Assembly (NCBI RefSeq): GCF_004214815.1
Contig: NZ_CP035926.1
Span: forward strand, 1,426,001-1,490,000
Reading direction: 5' to 3'
Source: Aliarcobacter thereius LMG 24486
Lineage (GTDB): Bacteria > Campylobacterota > Campylobacteria > Campylobacterales > Arcobacteraceae
Length of the DNA stretch: 64,000 nt
Part shown: positions 8,422 to 17,006 of the stretch, in pieces
Layout: each line of letters begins with the position of its first letter
Position numbering within the stretch: position 1 is the first letter of the stretch
Notes under the pieces: generated by a model
What the model was told of the DNA's origin: nothing
What the model saw: only the letters and a program-made list of their open reading frames with translations
Databases searched by the model: none
Position numbers and translations under genes: made by a program

Positions 8422-8443
8422 TATTTAAAATATTAATCTATAT
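8411..8443. terminator. shared inverted repeat at converging gene ends
   Basis: Perfect 15-base arms (8411-8425 and 8429-8443) around a 3-base loop. It covers the last codons and stops of both converging genes. It is AT-rich, so its strength as a terminator is uncertain. Confidence 0.55.
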
Positions 8444-10583
8444 TAGTTTTATCTATTTCATCCTTCTTTTCAAACTCTTTTGTATTTACATTTTCTATTA
8501 TTACTTGTGATATATCATTTACACTTATTGCAATTTCATTTGTTTTTGAAGCTATTGAAGCATTTTGCTGTGTTTGAATATCTAGGCTATTTATTGCATT
8601 TGTAATTTGTTCAATTCCTAATTGTTGTTCTTTTGATGAGTTTGCAATATTTTCCAAGATATCTAAAGTTTTTGTAATATTGTCATTTAATTCTTTATAA
8701 TCTTCTATCATACTATTTGCTATATCTTTTCCTTGATGTGATTTAGAAGTTGCAATCTCAACAATATTTTTAATCTCTTTTGCAGCCTCTGCACTTCTAT
8801 TTGCAAGGTTTCTTACTTCTTGGGCTACAACTGCAAATCCTTTTCCAGCTTCTCCTGCTGTTGCTGCTTCAACAGCTGCATTTAAACTTAAGATATTTGT
8901 TTGAAATGCTATTTGATCAATTACTTCAATAGCTTCATTTATAGAGCTAACTTGTGTATTAATCTCATCCATAGAGTGATTTGTTTCACTAGCTAATAAT
9001 TCACCTTTTTTTACAGAATCTCTTAAAACTTGAGCATTTTTAGACATTAAAACTACATTATCTGCATTTGAATTAACTGTGCTCATAATTTCTTCTAATG
9101 CAGCAGCAGTCTCTTCAAGTGAAACAGCAGCTTTATTTGAAGAAATATTTAAAATATCTACATTTTTTAATAAATTACTAGCACTACTATTTAAGATATT
9201 TCCATTAGATTTATTCTCTTTTAACATCTCAATAATTGTTTTTCTTAAAATCCCAATCTTACAAATAAGTTGTTCTACTGTACTATTTTTATCTACACTA
9301 CAAATATCTAGTTCTTTTATATAATTCATTGATATATAACCATCTAAAGTTTGATTTATCTCTTCAAAATTCAACTTCAAATTCTTTAATCCTGAGTTTA
9401 TTGTATCTTTTAAGTGTATTAATGTTTTTGTTGTAGGGTTTACTTTTATATTTTGATTAAAATAACCAAGCTCTATTTTAGACATAACTTCTTGAACATC
9501 ATTTAAAAACTCTCTATCGCTTTCTAAAGTTTGTTTCACTGATGAAATACCTTCATTTATCCTACTTGCCATCGTATAAAATTCATCTTTTGTATCTATT
9601 CTTATATCTTCAATCTCTTTACTATTTCCTTTTAAGTATTCAAAGAAATTTATAACTCCTGCTTGAAGTTTTGGAAGTGGAGTTAAGGCACTATTTAAAA
9701 TATAAATAAATCCTATAACTGTTAAAATTAAAAATAAAATTGATATTAAAAAGAATTTAATTAAATCTTCATATATTGGAGCAAATGCCTTTTTCTTATC
9801 TATTTGAAGAATCAATGTCCAAGAACTTGTAGAAATTGTAGCCATTGAAACTAAAATATCTTCTTCGTTTATTTTTATCTCTGCAAAATTTTGTTTAGTA
9901 TTTCTTAACTCTTTAAAAATAGGACTCTCTTTTCCTATTAATTCTTCATTCTTATGAACTAAATAGTTTCCTTCCTCATCAACTAAATAAGCAAAACCTT
10001 CTGAACCTAAATCTATATTTAAAACATTATTTACAATATCTTCTAAAAGTAAATCTGAACTTACAACTCCAATTAAATTTTTATCTATATTTATAATTGG
10101 TGAATATATAGAAATAGCTAATTCTTTTGTAGCACTATCAATATATGGTTTTGTAAATCCTGATTTTAATGAACTTTTTGCATCTTTATACCAAGGTCTT
10201 GTTCTTGAATCATAGTTATCAATTTTTGGAGAACTATCTTTCCCACTCCATCTAGTCATTAGTCCATCATCTTCATAACCAATATAGACAGATGAAAATC
10301 CACCTGTTTCTTTCGATAAATTTGAAATTGTTCTTATTTTCTCTAATTCATCATTTTTATCAAATACTACAATCTTATTAGACATAGAATTTATAAGATC
10401 TTTCCTAAATTTTAAAAACTCATCAATAATATGAGCTTCTCTTGAAACAATCCCTATCTCTTTTTCTTTTATATTTTTATAATTTATTTCATAATTATTA
10501 GATAAATTAAAATATCCTAATATAATATATGAAATAGCAATTACTATTACTACTGGTACAAATATCTTAGCCTTTAAATTCAT
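8433..10583 (-). CDS. methyl-accepting chemotaxis protein with Cache sensor
   Basis: A 716-residue chemoreceptor. A membrane segment lies near residues 5-25, followed by a periplasmic double-Cache domain at about 40-275 ([36 protein letters not shown], the usual dCache_1 landmarks). A second membrane segment lies at about 278-300, then a HAMP-like linker. A long cytoplasmic coiled coil follows, with the conserved signalling tip ([36 protein letters not shown]). dCache_1 receptors often bind amino acids or small organic acids; the ligand is unknown. The Shine-Dalgarno AGGGGAAGAG precedes the ATG. No other chemotaxis genes are nearby. Confidence 0.93.
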   Translation of the reverse strand: MNLKAKIFVPVVIVIAISYIILGYFNLSNNYEINYKNIKEKEIGIVSREAHIIDEFLKFRKDLINSMSNKIVVFDKNDELEKIRTISNLSKETGGFSSVYIGYEDDGLMTRWSGKDSSPKIDNYDSRTRPWYKDAKSSLKSGFTKPYIDSATKELAISIYSPIINIDKNLIGVVSSDLLLEDIVNNVLNIDLGSEGFAYLVDEEGNYLVHKNEELIGKESPIFKELRNTKQNFAEIKINEEDILVSMATISTSSWTLILQIDKKKAFAPIYEDLIKFFLISILFLILTVIGFIYILNSALTPLPKLQAGVINFFEYLKGNSKEIEDIRIDTKDEFYTMASRINEGISSVKQTLESDREFLNDVQEVMSKIELGYFNQNIKVNPTTKTLIHLKDTINSGLKNLKLNFEEINQTLDGYISMNYIKELDICSVDKNSTVEQLICKIGILRKTIIEMLKENKSNGNILNSSASNLLKNVDILNISSNKAAVSLEETAAALEEIMSTVNSNADNVVLMSKNAQVLRDSVKKGELLASETNHSMDEINTQVSSINEAIEVIDQIAFQTNILSLNAAVEAATAGEAGKGFAVVAQEVRNLANRSAEAAKEIKNIVEIATSKSHQGKDIANSMIEDYKELNDNITKTLDILENIANSSKEQQLGIEQITNAINSLDIQTQQNASIASKTNEIAISVNDISQVIIENVNTKEFEKKDEIDKTNID

Positions 10584-10684
10584 TCTCTTCCCCTAGATTT
10601 TATTGATTTATTATAAAATAATTATATAAAAATACCCTTATCTTATTAAACTAATTTAATAAAACTATTAAAGTTTTATAATCT

Positions 10685-10858
10685 TTATCTATTGATATTT
10701 CTTTCAATCTTTATTCTAATATTATGCAGATCAAATATTATATCTTTAAAAAATCTTTCATCAGCTCTATTGTCTACTTTTTGTTTATTTTTTATTGATA
10801 TATTTTCAAGCTTAAAAATAAGCTTTAGTAGATTTTTATATGCTTTATCTTTTTTCAT
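10685..10858 (-). CDS. hypothetical small charged protein
   Basis: A 57-codon ORF starting MKKDKAYKNLLKLIFKLE and ending NIRIKIERNINR, helical and lysine-rich like real small proteins of this genome. It has no clear Shine-Dalgarno at the ATG, and the frame stays open a further 15 codons upstream, so it may be a fragment of an older gene. Not recognised. The plus-strand ORF opposite it is phenylalanine/leucine-rich and looks like its shadow. Confidence 0.3.
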   Translation of the reverse strand: MKKDKAYKNLLKLIFKLENISIKNKQKVDNRADERFFKDIIFDLHNIRIKIERNINR

Positions 10859-10882
10859 AAATGTATACTTTTTTTGATTTAT

Positions 10883-10954
10883 TTTATCCCCTAGGATAAA
10901 GACTTAAATATTCTATCTTATTAAAGTTTACTTTTTATTTAACCCATAGGATAA
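10883..10954 (+). promoter_or_regulatory. possible operator sites of the XRE regulator
   Basis: TAGGATAA occurs twice, at 10892-10899 and 10947-10954. The first copy is part of a palindrome (TTTATCC, 4 bases, GGATAAA). The second overlaps the Shine-Dalgarno of the XRE gene. Self-repression by the XRE protein is a reasonable inference. Confidence 0.35.
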
Positions 10955-10957
10955 TTT

Positions 10958-11215
10958 TTGCAAGATGTAGATTTTAGTAACAGTTCAAAAGAAGAGATAA
11001 ATAAATTTTATAAAATAATTTCAAATAATATAAAAAAGTGTAGATTAAAAAAAGGCTTATCTCAAGAGAAGGTAGCTCTTGATATAGGAATAAAATCAAT
11101 AGCATTTTACTCTAATTGTGAAAATAATAGATATAACAAAAAATTTAATTTGGAACATATTTATAAGATTTCAAAAACTTTAGATATAAAAATAGAAGAG
11201 TTGTTTAAAGTATAA
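10958..11215 (+). CDS. small XRE-family transcriptional regulator
   Basis: An 85-residue protein that is almost entirely a Cro/C1-type helix-turn-helix domain: IKKCRLKKGLSQEKVALDIG, then IAFYSNCENNR and LEHIYKISKTLDIKIEELF. It starts at TTG, 6 bases after AGGA. It stands alone and converges with the asparaginase-domain gene. Such small XRE proteins can belong to toxin-antitoxin or phage modules, but no partner gene is seen here. Confidence 0.8.
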   Translation: MQDVDFSNSSKEEINKFYKIISNNIKKCRLKKGLSQEKVALDIGIKSIAFYSNCENNRYNKKFNLEHIYKISKTLDIKIEELFKV

Positions 11216-11217
11216 TT

Positions 11218-11718
11218 CTATATGTTTAAGAATTTACCCTCTTCTTTATTTTTTATAAGATTTTTGTAGTTTTTTACACTTCCATGCATTGAAATATAAA
11301 TATCATTTTTAATATTTGAATTTAAAAATCCAACTGCTTGTGAGAAATTTAGAGTAGCTTCTACTTTATTTATAGAAATAGGAAGCATAGCTCCTGTTAA
11401 AACTATATTTTTATTTTTTATTTTTTCATCTAAATATTTTGCAGTTAAGTTCATAGTATCTGTACCATGAACAATAATAATATTTTGATTTTTACAATTT
11501 TGTATAGTTTTTGTGATAAGTTCTCTATCATTTTCATTCATTTCTAAACTATCTTTTGAAATTATACTTATAACTTCAAACTCTGTATTATATGAATAAT
11601 TTATAATTTCTTGAAGTGCCAAAGCATCTTTTGGTACTTCAAGTTCTCCAGTTATAGGATTGTACCTTTTATTAAAAGTACCTCCTGTATTTATAACTGT
11701 TATTTTAAATTTTGTCAT
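11218..11718 (-). CDS. short asparaginase-domain protein
   Basis: A 166-residue protein equal to the N-terminal domain of L-asparaginase. It has both active-site threonine motifs, INTGGTFNKR near residue 10 and VHGTDTMNLTA in the middle. Full asparaginases are about 330 residues; the C-terminal domain is missing, though no frameshift is evident because the product ends cleanly. Short asparaginase-domain proteins of this kind are, to my knowledge, found in other Campylobacterota. The ATG at 11718 was chosen over one 12 codons upstream because the homologous region starts there; it overlaps the aspA stop by 14 bases. Catalytic activity is uncertain. Confidence 0.72.
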   Translation of the reverse strand: MTKFKITVINTGGTFNKRYNPITGELEVPKDALALQEIINYSYNTEFEVISIISKDSLEMNENDRELITKTIQNCKNQNIIIVHGTDTMNLTAKYLDEKIKNKNIVLTGAMLPISINKVEATLNFSQAVGFLNSNIKNDIYISMHGSVKNYKNLIKNKEEGKFLNI

Positions 11719-13111
11719 AGTTATGAACCATGTTTTTTGGTTGTAATAGTTCATCTAGCTCTTTTTCTGTGAAAAGTTTTTGCTCTAATAAAATATCATA
11801 AACTCTTTTTCCAGTTTTTAAAGCCTCTTTTGCAACAGCTGAACTTCTTTCATATCCTAAAATTGGATTTAAAGAAGTTACTAAAGTTGCAGAATTTAAA
11901 ACATTATTCATACAAACTTCAGGATTTGCTGTAATTCCTTTAATACATTTTTCAGCTAAACTTTCAAACGCTCTTCTCATCATATTTATAGAGATAAATA
12001 GTTTATATGCAATAATTGGTTCAAATACATTTAATTGTAATTGTCCATGCTCACTTGCCATTGAAATTGTAACATCTGCTCCAATTACATCAAAAGCAAC
12101 TTGATTTACAACTTCTGGCATTACTGGATTTACTTTTCCAGGCATTATAGAACTTCCTGGTTGCATTGGAGGAAGATTAATCTCATTTAATCCAGCTCTT
12201 GGTCCTGAACTAAGAAGTCTTAAATCATTACAAATCTTTGATACTTTTATAGCAATAGATTTAAATCTACCAGATATTTGTACAAAAGTACTTGTATCTT
12301 GTGTAGCTTCAATCATATCTCTAGCCATAAAATAATCTGTTTTTGTAACATCTTGAAGATGTTTTATTACAAGCTCTTGATACTCTGGTTTTGTGTTAAT
12401 TCCTGTTCCAATAGCAGTTGCTCCTAAGTTTACCTCTTTTAAAGTATCTTGAGCTTTTGCAAGTCTATTTATATCATCATCAATCATTGTTGCATAAGTT
12501 TTAAATTCTTGTCCTAAAGTCATAGGAACAGCATCTTGAAGTTGTGTTCTTCCCATTTTTAAAATATCTTTAAACTCTTTTGCTTTATCATAAAATGAAT
12601 CTCTTAAAATTTGTAAACTATCTTGAAGTTTGAAAATTAGCTCATATAATGTAATTTTAATAGCAGTTGGATAAGCATCATTTGTTGATTGACTCATATT
12701 TACATGGTTATTTGGGTGAATAATTTCATAAGAACCTTTTTTCTCACCTAAAATTTCTAAAGCAATATTTGCTATTACTTCATTTGCATTCATATTTGTA
12801 GAAGTTCCTGCTCCACCTTGAATTGGATCTACTATAAATTGTTCATGAAACTCTCCAGCAATAATTTTATCACAAGCACCAACAATAGCATTTTTTTGAG
12901 TTTGCGTTAAATCACCTAATTCAAAATTTGTTAAAGCACAAGCTTTTTTTACTTTTGCTAAAGATATTATAAAGTTTGGGAATAAGTTTATACCAATTGT
13001 AGTTATATTAAAATTCTCTTTAGCTCTTAAAGTCTGAATTCCATAATATTTATCATTTTCGATCTCTTTTTGACCTAAGAAATCTCTTTCAATTCTGTGT
13101 AGAGTATCCAT
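11705..13111 (-). CDS. aspA: aspartate ammonia-lyase
   Basis: A 468-residue enzyme of the fumarase/aspartase superfamily that deaminates aspartate to fumarate and ammonia. Landmarks: RIERDFLGQKEI at the N-terminus, GGAGTSTNMNANEV, HPNNHVNMSQSTNDAYPTA, and the signature GSSIMPGKVNPVMPEV around residue 320. The Shine-Dalgarno AAAGGATT precedes the ATG. In Campylobacterota, aspartase feeds amino-acid carbon into the citric acid cycle and supplies fumarate for respiration. The overlapping asparaginase-domain gene suggests a linked asparagine/aspartate role. Confidence 0.95.
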   Translation of the reverse strand: MDTLHRIERDFLGQKEIENDKYYGIQTLRAKENFNITTIGINLFPNFIISLAKVKKACALTNFELGDLTQTQKNAIVGACDKIIAGEFHEQFIVDPIQGGAGTSTNMNANEVIANIALEILGEKKGSYEIIHPNNHVNMSQSTNDAYPTAIKITLYELIFKLQDSLQILRDSFYDKAKEFKDILKMGRTQLQDAVPMTLGQEFKTYATMIDDDINRLAKAQDTLKEVNLGATAIGTGINTKPEYQELVIKHLQDVTKTDYFMARDMIEATQDTSTFVQISGRFKSIAIKVSKICNDLRLLSSGPRAGLNEINLPPMQPGSSIMPGKVNPVMPEVVNQVAFDVIGADVTISMASEHGQLQLNVFEPIIAYKLFISINMMRRAFESLAEKCIKGITANPEVCMNNVLNSATLVTSLNPILGYERSSAVAKEALKTGKRVYDILLEQKLFTEKELDELLQPKNMVHNYDKI

Positions 13112-13170
13112 ATAAATCCTTTAAAAAATTTATGGAATTATAGAACATTCCTACACAAAAGAGTATTAAG

Positions 13171-13869
13171 CTATTTTTTTATAAGTTCATCAATAATTTT
13201 TACTAAATAGTCACTAGAAATCTTTGCACTACTATGTAAAAATTCATCAAAATCAAAGTTTGCTTCACCATTTGCACTATCGCTTATTGCTCTTAAAATA
13301 AAAAATGGTACATTTAAAGCATCACAAACAACCGCAACACTTCCACCTTCCATCTCTAAAGCATCAGCTTTAAAAGTCTTTTCTATAAATTCTTTTCTCT
13401 CATTTGAATGTACAAATTGATCACCAGTTGCAATAATTCCTTCTATTACTTTTAAATTATTATTTTGTGCAACTTTTTTTGCAAGTTCTAAAAGTTCTTT
13501 TGAACTATCTACAAGAACCTTTCCCCCTGGAACATATCCATTTGGATGTCCAAAAGCAGTAATATCTAAATCATGTTGGCAAAGTTGTGTTGCTATAACC
13601 ATATCACCTATGTTTAAATTAGGATTTACAGCTCCAGCAACTCCTGAAAAAAGTAAAGTATCACAAGAAAATTTTTGAATCATTGTACTTGCAGTTAAAG
13701 AAGAAAAAACTTTTCCTATTTTTGAATGAGCTATTACAATATCAAGTCCTTTATATCTTGTTTCATAATACTTATTATCAGCATATTCAACTACTTTATA
13801 TTCTTTAAAAAACTCTAAAAGTGGATCTATCTCTTCTTGCATAGCTCCCATAATAGCCAATTTAGTCAT
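13171..13869 (-). CDS. mtnN: methylthioadenosine/S-adenosylhomocysteine nucleosidase
   Basis: A 232-residue nucleosidase (Pfs/MTAN) removing adenine from methylthioadenosine and S-adenosylhomocysteine. Seen: IMGAMQEEIDPLL at the N-terminus, GVAGAVNPNLNIGD, the catalytic DALEMEGGSVAVVC and RAISDSANGEA. In Campylobacterota the same enzyme type also acts on aminodeoxyfutalosine in menaquinone synthesis (family knowledge). It overlaps the fabD 3' end by 8 bases, so the two are translationally coupled. Confidence 0.93.
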   Translation of the reverse strand: MTKLAIMGAMQEEIDPLLEFFKEYKVVEYADNKYYETRYKGLDIVIAHSKIGKVFSSLTASTMIQKFSCDTLLFSGVAGAVNPNLNIGDMVIATQLCQHDLDITAFGHPNGYVPGGKVLVDSSKELLELAKKVAQNNNLKVIEGIIATGDQFVHSNERKEFIEKTFKADALEMEGGSVAVVCDALNVPFFILRAISDSANGEANFDFDEFLHSSAKISSDYLVKIIDELIKK

Positions 13870-14791
13870 TTAAAGCCTTGATTGTTTCATTTAATGTTTT
13901 CATATCTGACACATTTAAAGTTGCTACATCAGTAATTTTTCTATTTAAACCTTTTAAAACTGTACCTTGTCCAAATTCTATAAAACAATCAACTTTTTCA
14001 GCAAAAGCCTTAACAGATTGCTTATATTTTACAGGACTTACAAGTTGTGAAGATAAAAGTTCTATTGCTTCATCTTTTGTTGAATATATATTTGCACTAA
14101 CATTTGAAATAACATTTAAAAACTCATCTTTTAAATATTCCATTAAGTATGGTTTTAAATTCTCAACAGCACTTTCTAATAACTCACAGTGAGATGCAAC
14201 ACTCATATCAAGTACCAAGGCTCTTTTTGCACCAGCACTTTTAAAAGTATCTACAAGGCTTTCTAAATCAGATTTTATTCCTGCAAGAACTAATTGTCCA
14301 TCAAGATTATAGTTTGCTGGCCAAACTTGTTTTCCTAAAGCTCTTTGTTCTGTACAAATTGTTTCAACTTTTTCATCATCAATTCCAACAAGAGCCATCA
14401 TTCCAGCATTTCCACCTTCACAAGCTTCACTCATAAAAATTCCTCTTTTATTTACAAGTTCAATAGCATCTAAATAATCTATTGCTCCTGCTGCTACAAG
14501 TGCTGAAAATTCACCTAAAGAATGTCCCATTACAAATTCTGGTTTTATATTACATTTCTCTTTAAAAACTGCAAGTGCAATACAGCTTACTAATAATATA
14601 GCTGGTTGCGTAAACTCTGTTTTTCCTAAATTATCATTCTCTTCAAAAAGTAATTTAGAAAAATCAATATTTAATCTTTCACTTGCCTTTTCTATCATCT
14701 CTTTTGCAATATCACTATTATCAAAAAAATCTCTTCCCATTCCAAGGCTTTGGCTTCCTTGCCCTGGGAATATAAAAGCTACTTTTTTCAT
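13862..14791 (-). CDS. fabD: malonyl CoA-acyl carrier protein transacylase
   Basis: A 309-residue enzyme that loads malonyl groups onto acyl carrier protein for fatty acid synthesis. Landmarks: FIFPGQGSQSLGMG at the N-terminus, the nucleophile serine in MGHSLGEFSALVAAGAI (about residue 90), and VASHCELLESA with the catalytic histidine near 200. A good Shine-Dalgarno (AAAGG) precedes the ATG. It begins a two-gene unit with mtnN, after the slyD terminator. Confidence 0.95.
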   Translation of the reverse strand: MKKVAFIFPGQGSQSLGMGRDFFDNSDIAKEMIEKASERLNIDFSKLLFEENDNLGKTEFTQPAILLVSCIALAVFKEKCNIKPEFVMGHSLGEFSALVAAGAIDYLDAIELVNKRGIFMSEACEGGNAGMMALVGIDDEKVETICTEQRALGKQVWPANYNLDGQLVLAGIKSDLESLVDTFKSAGAKRALVLDMSVASHCELLESAVENLKPYLMEYLKDEFLNVISNVSANIYSTKDEAIELLSSQLVSPVKYKQSVKAFAEKVDCFIEFGQGTVLKGLNRKITDVATLNVSDMKTLNETIKALND

Positions 14792-14859
14792 TTTTAACCT
14801 TTTTTATAAAATAGATTTTAAAATCACTTTTTAAAGTTTCTTAAAACCCTAAAAAATAA

Positions 14860-14893
14860 TTTTGCCCAAATACACTTAAGTATCTGAGCAAAA
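14860..14893 (-). terminator. slyD terminator, end of the long operon
   Basis: On the minus strand, 14-base arms (TTTTGCTCAGATAC / GTATTTGGGCAAAA, with G-U pairs) form a hairpin with a 6-base loop, followed by TTATTTTTT. It closes the birA-to-slyD gene run. Confidence 0.75.
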
Positions 14894-14916
14894 GTTTATA
14901 TTTTTGAATTATTGAA

Positions 14917-15534
14917 TTAGTTACAACCACATCCACCTGAACCACATCCACCACCGTGGCTATGTCCATGATCTTCTTCTTCACTTGAGCATCCACAACC
15001 ACCGTGTCCACCACCTGTTCCACATCCACCTTGTGATTGAGATCCACCACCACAACATCCACCTGCCATTGCAGCCATTCCACCTACAACACCAGTTTGT
15101 ACTTCTTCTTCTGTTGCATCTCTTAAACTTAATATAGCAACACTAAACATTAAAGTTCTACCAGCCATTGGATGATTATAATCAATTGTTACTTCTGAAT
15201 CTGTAAATGATTTAACTACAACTTGAATTGTTTCTCCATGTTCACCTTGCCCATAAAGACTCATTCCTTCATTTAATTCAATTCCAGCAAACTGCTCTTT
15301 TGGTAAAGTTTGTACAGCTTCTGCATTATACTCACCATATCCATCTTTTGGCTCAACTAAAACATCCGCTTCTTCATTTGCTGACATTTTTACAAGTTTA
15401 TCTTCTAATCCTTGAATTATTTGACCTTTTCCTGAAACAAATTCTAAAGGAGCTTGTCCCACATTTGTATCTAATTGTTCACCAGTTTTTGCATCTTTTA
15501 GAGTATACTCTATTCCTATTACTTTATTTGACAT
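14917..15534 (-). CDS. slyD: SlyD-type peptidyl-prolyl isomerase with metal-binding tail
   Basis: A 205-residue cytoplasmic FKBP-type prolyl isomerase and chaperone. The FKBP part (residues 1-65 and 130-150: LEFVSGKGQIIQGLE, MSANEEADVLVEP, NHPMAGRTLMF) encloses the insert-in-flap domain. The last 50 residues are rich in Gly, Cys and His, with eight cysteines and four histidines (GGCCGGG, GGCGCSS, HGHSH, GGCGCN). In E. coli and Helicobacter such tails bind nickel and help hydrogenase or urease maturation. It follows cpoB by 12 bases and is the last gene of the long operon. Confidence 0.93.
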   Translation of the reverse strand: MSNKVIGIEYTLKDAKTGEQLDTNVGQAPLEFVSGKGQIIQGLEDKLVKMSANEEADVLVEPKDGYGEYNAEAVQTLPKEQFAGIELNEGMSLYGQGEHGETIQVVVKSFTDSEVTIDYNHPMAGRTLMFSVAILSLRDATEEEVQTGVVGGMAAMAGGCCGGGSQSQGGCGTGGGHGGCGCSSEEEDHGHSHGGGCGSGGCGCN

Positions 15535-15546
15535 AAAATATTCCTT

Positions 15547-16401
15547 TTATAATTTATTTAAATTTGTTTTTGCTTCTTTTGCTTCATTACTTTTTGGATA
15601 ATGTTCAATCAAAGTTTTATAAAAACTCTTTGCATTTTCATTATCTTTCAATCTCTCAAATGAAATTCCACAATTTAATAGAAGCGTTGGCATATAACTT
15701 GCCTTATCATACAATATTGCAGATTTCTTATAATATGAAATTGCATCTTCATATTTCTTTCTCTTAAACCACATCTCACCTAAATGAAAATTACTCTCAG
15801 CTGGTTTATAATTTACCTCAACTAATTTTTCAAATTTAGGGATAGCGAAAGTATACATTTTTTCACTAAAATCTTTCTTAGCTTCAGCCATTAAATTTGC
15901 TTTTTCTTCAGCAGTTTTTGGTTCTTTTAGATCATTTTTCTGTGCATTTTTTGGACTAACAGCAGTATTTAAACCCAAAGCTTTTTTTAATGCTTCAAAT
16001 TCTTCTCTTGTAACAAATTGTTGCATATTGTTCTTAAATTCATTAGAAGATACATATTCAGAGTTTATTTTATTTATAAGCTCTGTTATCTTTTTTATAT
16101 GTTCATTTAAAACTTCTATCTCTTTTTTATTTTCATTCACCAAGATAGTTGTATTATTTAATTTTTGAGAATCACCTTCATAAACAGAATTTAATCCTTC
16201 CATTCTATTAGAAAGAGTTTCTACAAGGGTATTTAATTCTTCTACTTTTGAAGATAATTCACTAATATTTGATTGATTTTTTAATATATGTTTTTCTGTA
16301 TTTGTAAGACCATAAGTGCTTTCTTTTGTCGCTTCATAGACCGAAACCTCTTTGGTTACGGCTATTGAAGCTATTACAAGTAGTAATAATAATTTCTTCA
16401 T
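15547..16401 (-). CDS. cpoB: CpoB/YbgF-like Tol-Pal accessory protein
   Basis: A 284-residue periplasmic protein: signal peptide (MKKLLLLLVIASIAVTKEVS), a coiled coil at about 40-125 (heptad-rich, LSSKVEELNTLVETLSNRME), and C-terminal TPR repeats from about 165 (NFHLGEMWFKRKKYEDAISY, ALYDKAS-like and SFERLKDNENAKSFYKTL). In other bacteria CpoB tunes PBP1B and Tol during division. It lies 7 bases after pal, as in many tol-pal operons. Confidence 0.85.
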   Translation of the reverse strand: MKKLLLLLVIASIAVTKEVSVYEATKESTYGLTNTEKHILKNQSNISELSSKVEELNTLVETLSNRMEGLNSVYEGDSQKLNNTTILVNENKKEIEVLNEHIKKITELINKINSEYVSSNEFKNNMQQFVTREEFEALKKALGLNTAVSPKNAQKNDLKEPKTAEEKANLMAEAKKDFSEKMYTFAIPKFEKLVEVNYKPAESNFHLGEMWFKRKKYEDAISYYKKSAILYDKASYMPTLLLNCGISFERLKDNENAKSFYKTLIEHYPKSNEAKEAKTNLNKL

Positions 16402-16408
16402 ATTTGAA

Positions 16409-16942
16409 TTATTTTGCTAATTCTTGCTCAACTCTTCTGTTTTTTGAATAACAAGATTCTGTTGCTTCTGTACAAACTGGATTGCTTTCACCTAATGATT
16501 TAATAGTAATATTTGCTTTAACACCATTACTTACTAAAATATTTTTAACAGCATTTGCTCTTTTTAAACCTAAAGCATAGTTATATTCATCACTTCCTCT
16601 TTCATCAGCATTCCCGTATACTACGATTGTTTCTGATTTAACTTTTGCAAGTTTAGAAGCATTTGAAACTGCTTTATCTTTGTTTGCATTTGATAAAGTA
16701 AATTTATCATAATCAAAATATACATGCTCGATAAATGTTCTTTCACCGTTAATATTATAATAGTTTCCACCATCAGCTTTTTCCAATAAAGCACCTTCTG
16801 CTGCTTGATTGTTTACTGATTTTGAAGAAGCATTACTATCTTCAGAACTTACTGTATTATCTGCATCTACTTCTTTGTTTGCACAACCTGCTGTAAATAA
16901 TAATCCTGCTACTAATAACGAATATAGACCTAGTTTTTTCAT
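16409..16942 (-). CDS. pal: peptidoglycan-associated lipoprotein
   Basis: A 177-residue outer-membrane lipoprotein. The lipobox is LLFTAGC (cysteine near residue 20), followed by a low-complexity Ser/Asn linker. The OmpA-like domain carries YFDYDKFTLS, VYGNADERGSDEYNYALG and KRANAVKNIL, which contact peptidoglycan. It works with TolB and TolQRA to pull the outer membrane inward at division. It stands between tolB and cpoB. Confidence 0.95.
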   Translation of the reverse strand: MKKLGLYSLLVAGLLFTAGCANKEVDADNTVSSEDSNASSKSVNNQAAEGALLEKADGGNYYNINGERTFIEHVYFDYDKFTLSNANKDKAVSNASKLAKVKSETIVVYGNADERGSDEYNYALGLKRANAVKNILVSNGVKANITIKSLGESNPVCTEATESCYSKNRRVEQELAK

Positions 16943-17006
16943 TGTCTTTCCTTAAAAATAAATTTAGCCACCATACTACAAGAAAAAAACTTAATCTATC
17001 TTTATT

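Larger units (their letters stand above)
10584..10957. other. 374-base gap between chemoreceptor and XRE gene
   Basis: This gap holds the chemoreceptor upstream region, one weak minus-strand ORF (10685-10858), and a duplicated TAGGATAA motif before the XRE gene. No RNA gene is seen. Confidence 0.5.

Noticed and set aside
10692-10877. 61-residue Phe/Leu-rich plus-strand ORF
   Set aside because: Looks like the antisense shadow of the lysine-rich minus-strand ORF; no ribosome site.
14917-15080. Short tandem repeats (CCACC and CAACC units)
   Set aside because: They come from Gly/Cys/His codons of the SlyD tail, not from a CRISPR or satellite.
14841-15083. 80-residue Val/Asp-rich ORF on the minus strand
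   Set aside because: It is another frame of the Gly/Cys/His repeat tail of slyD and runs through the terminator; composition is an artefact.
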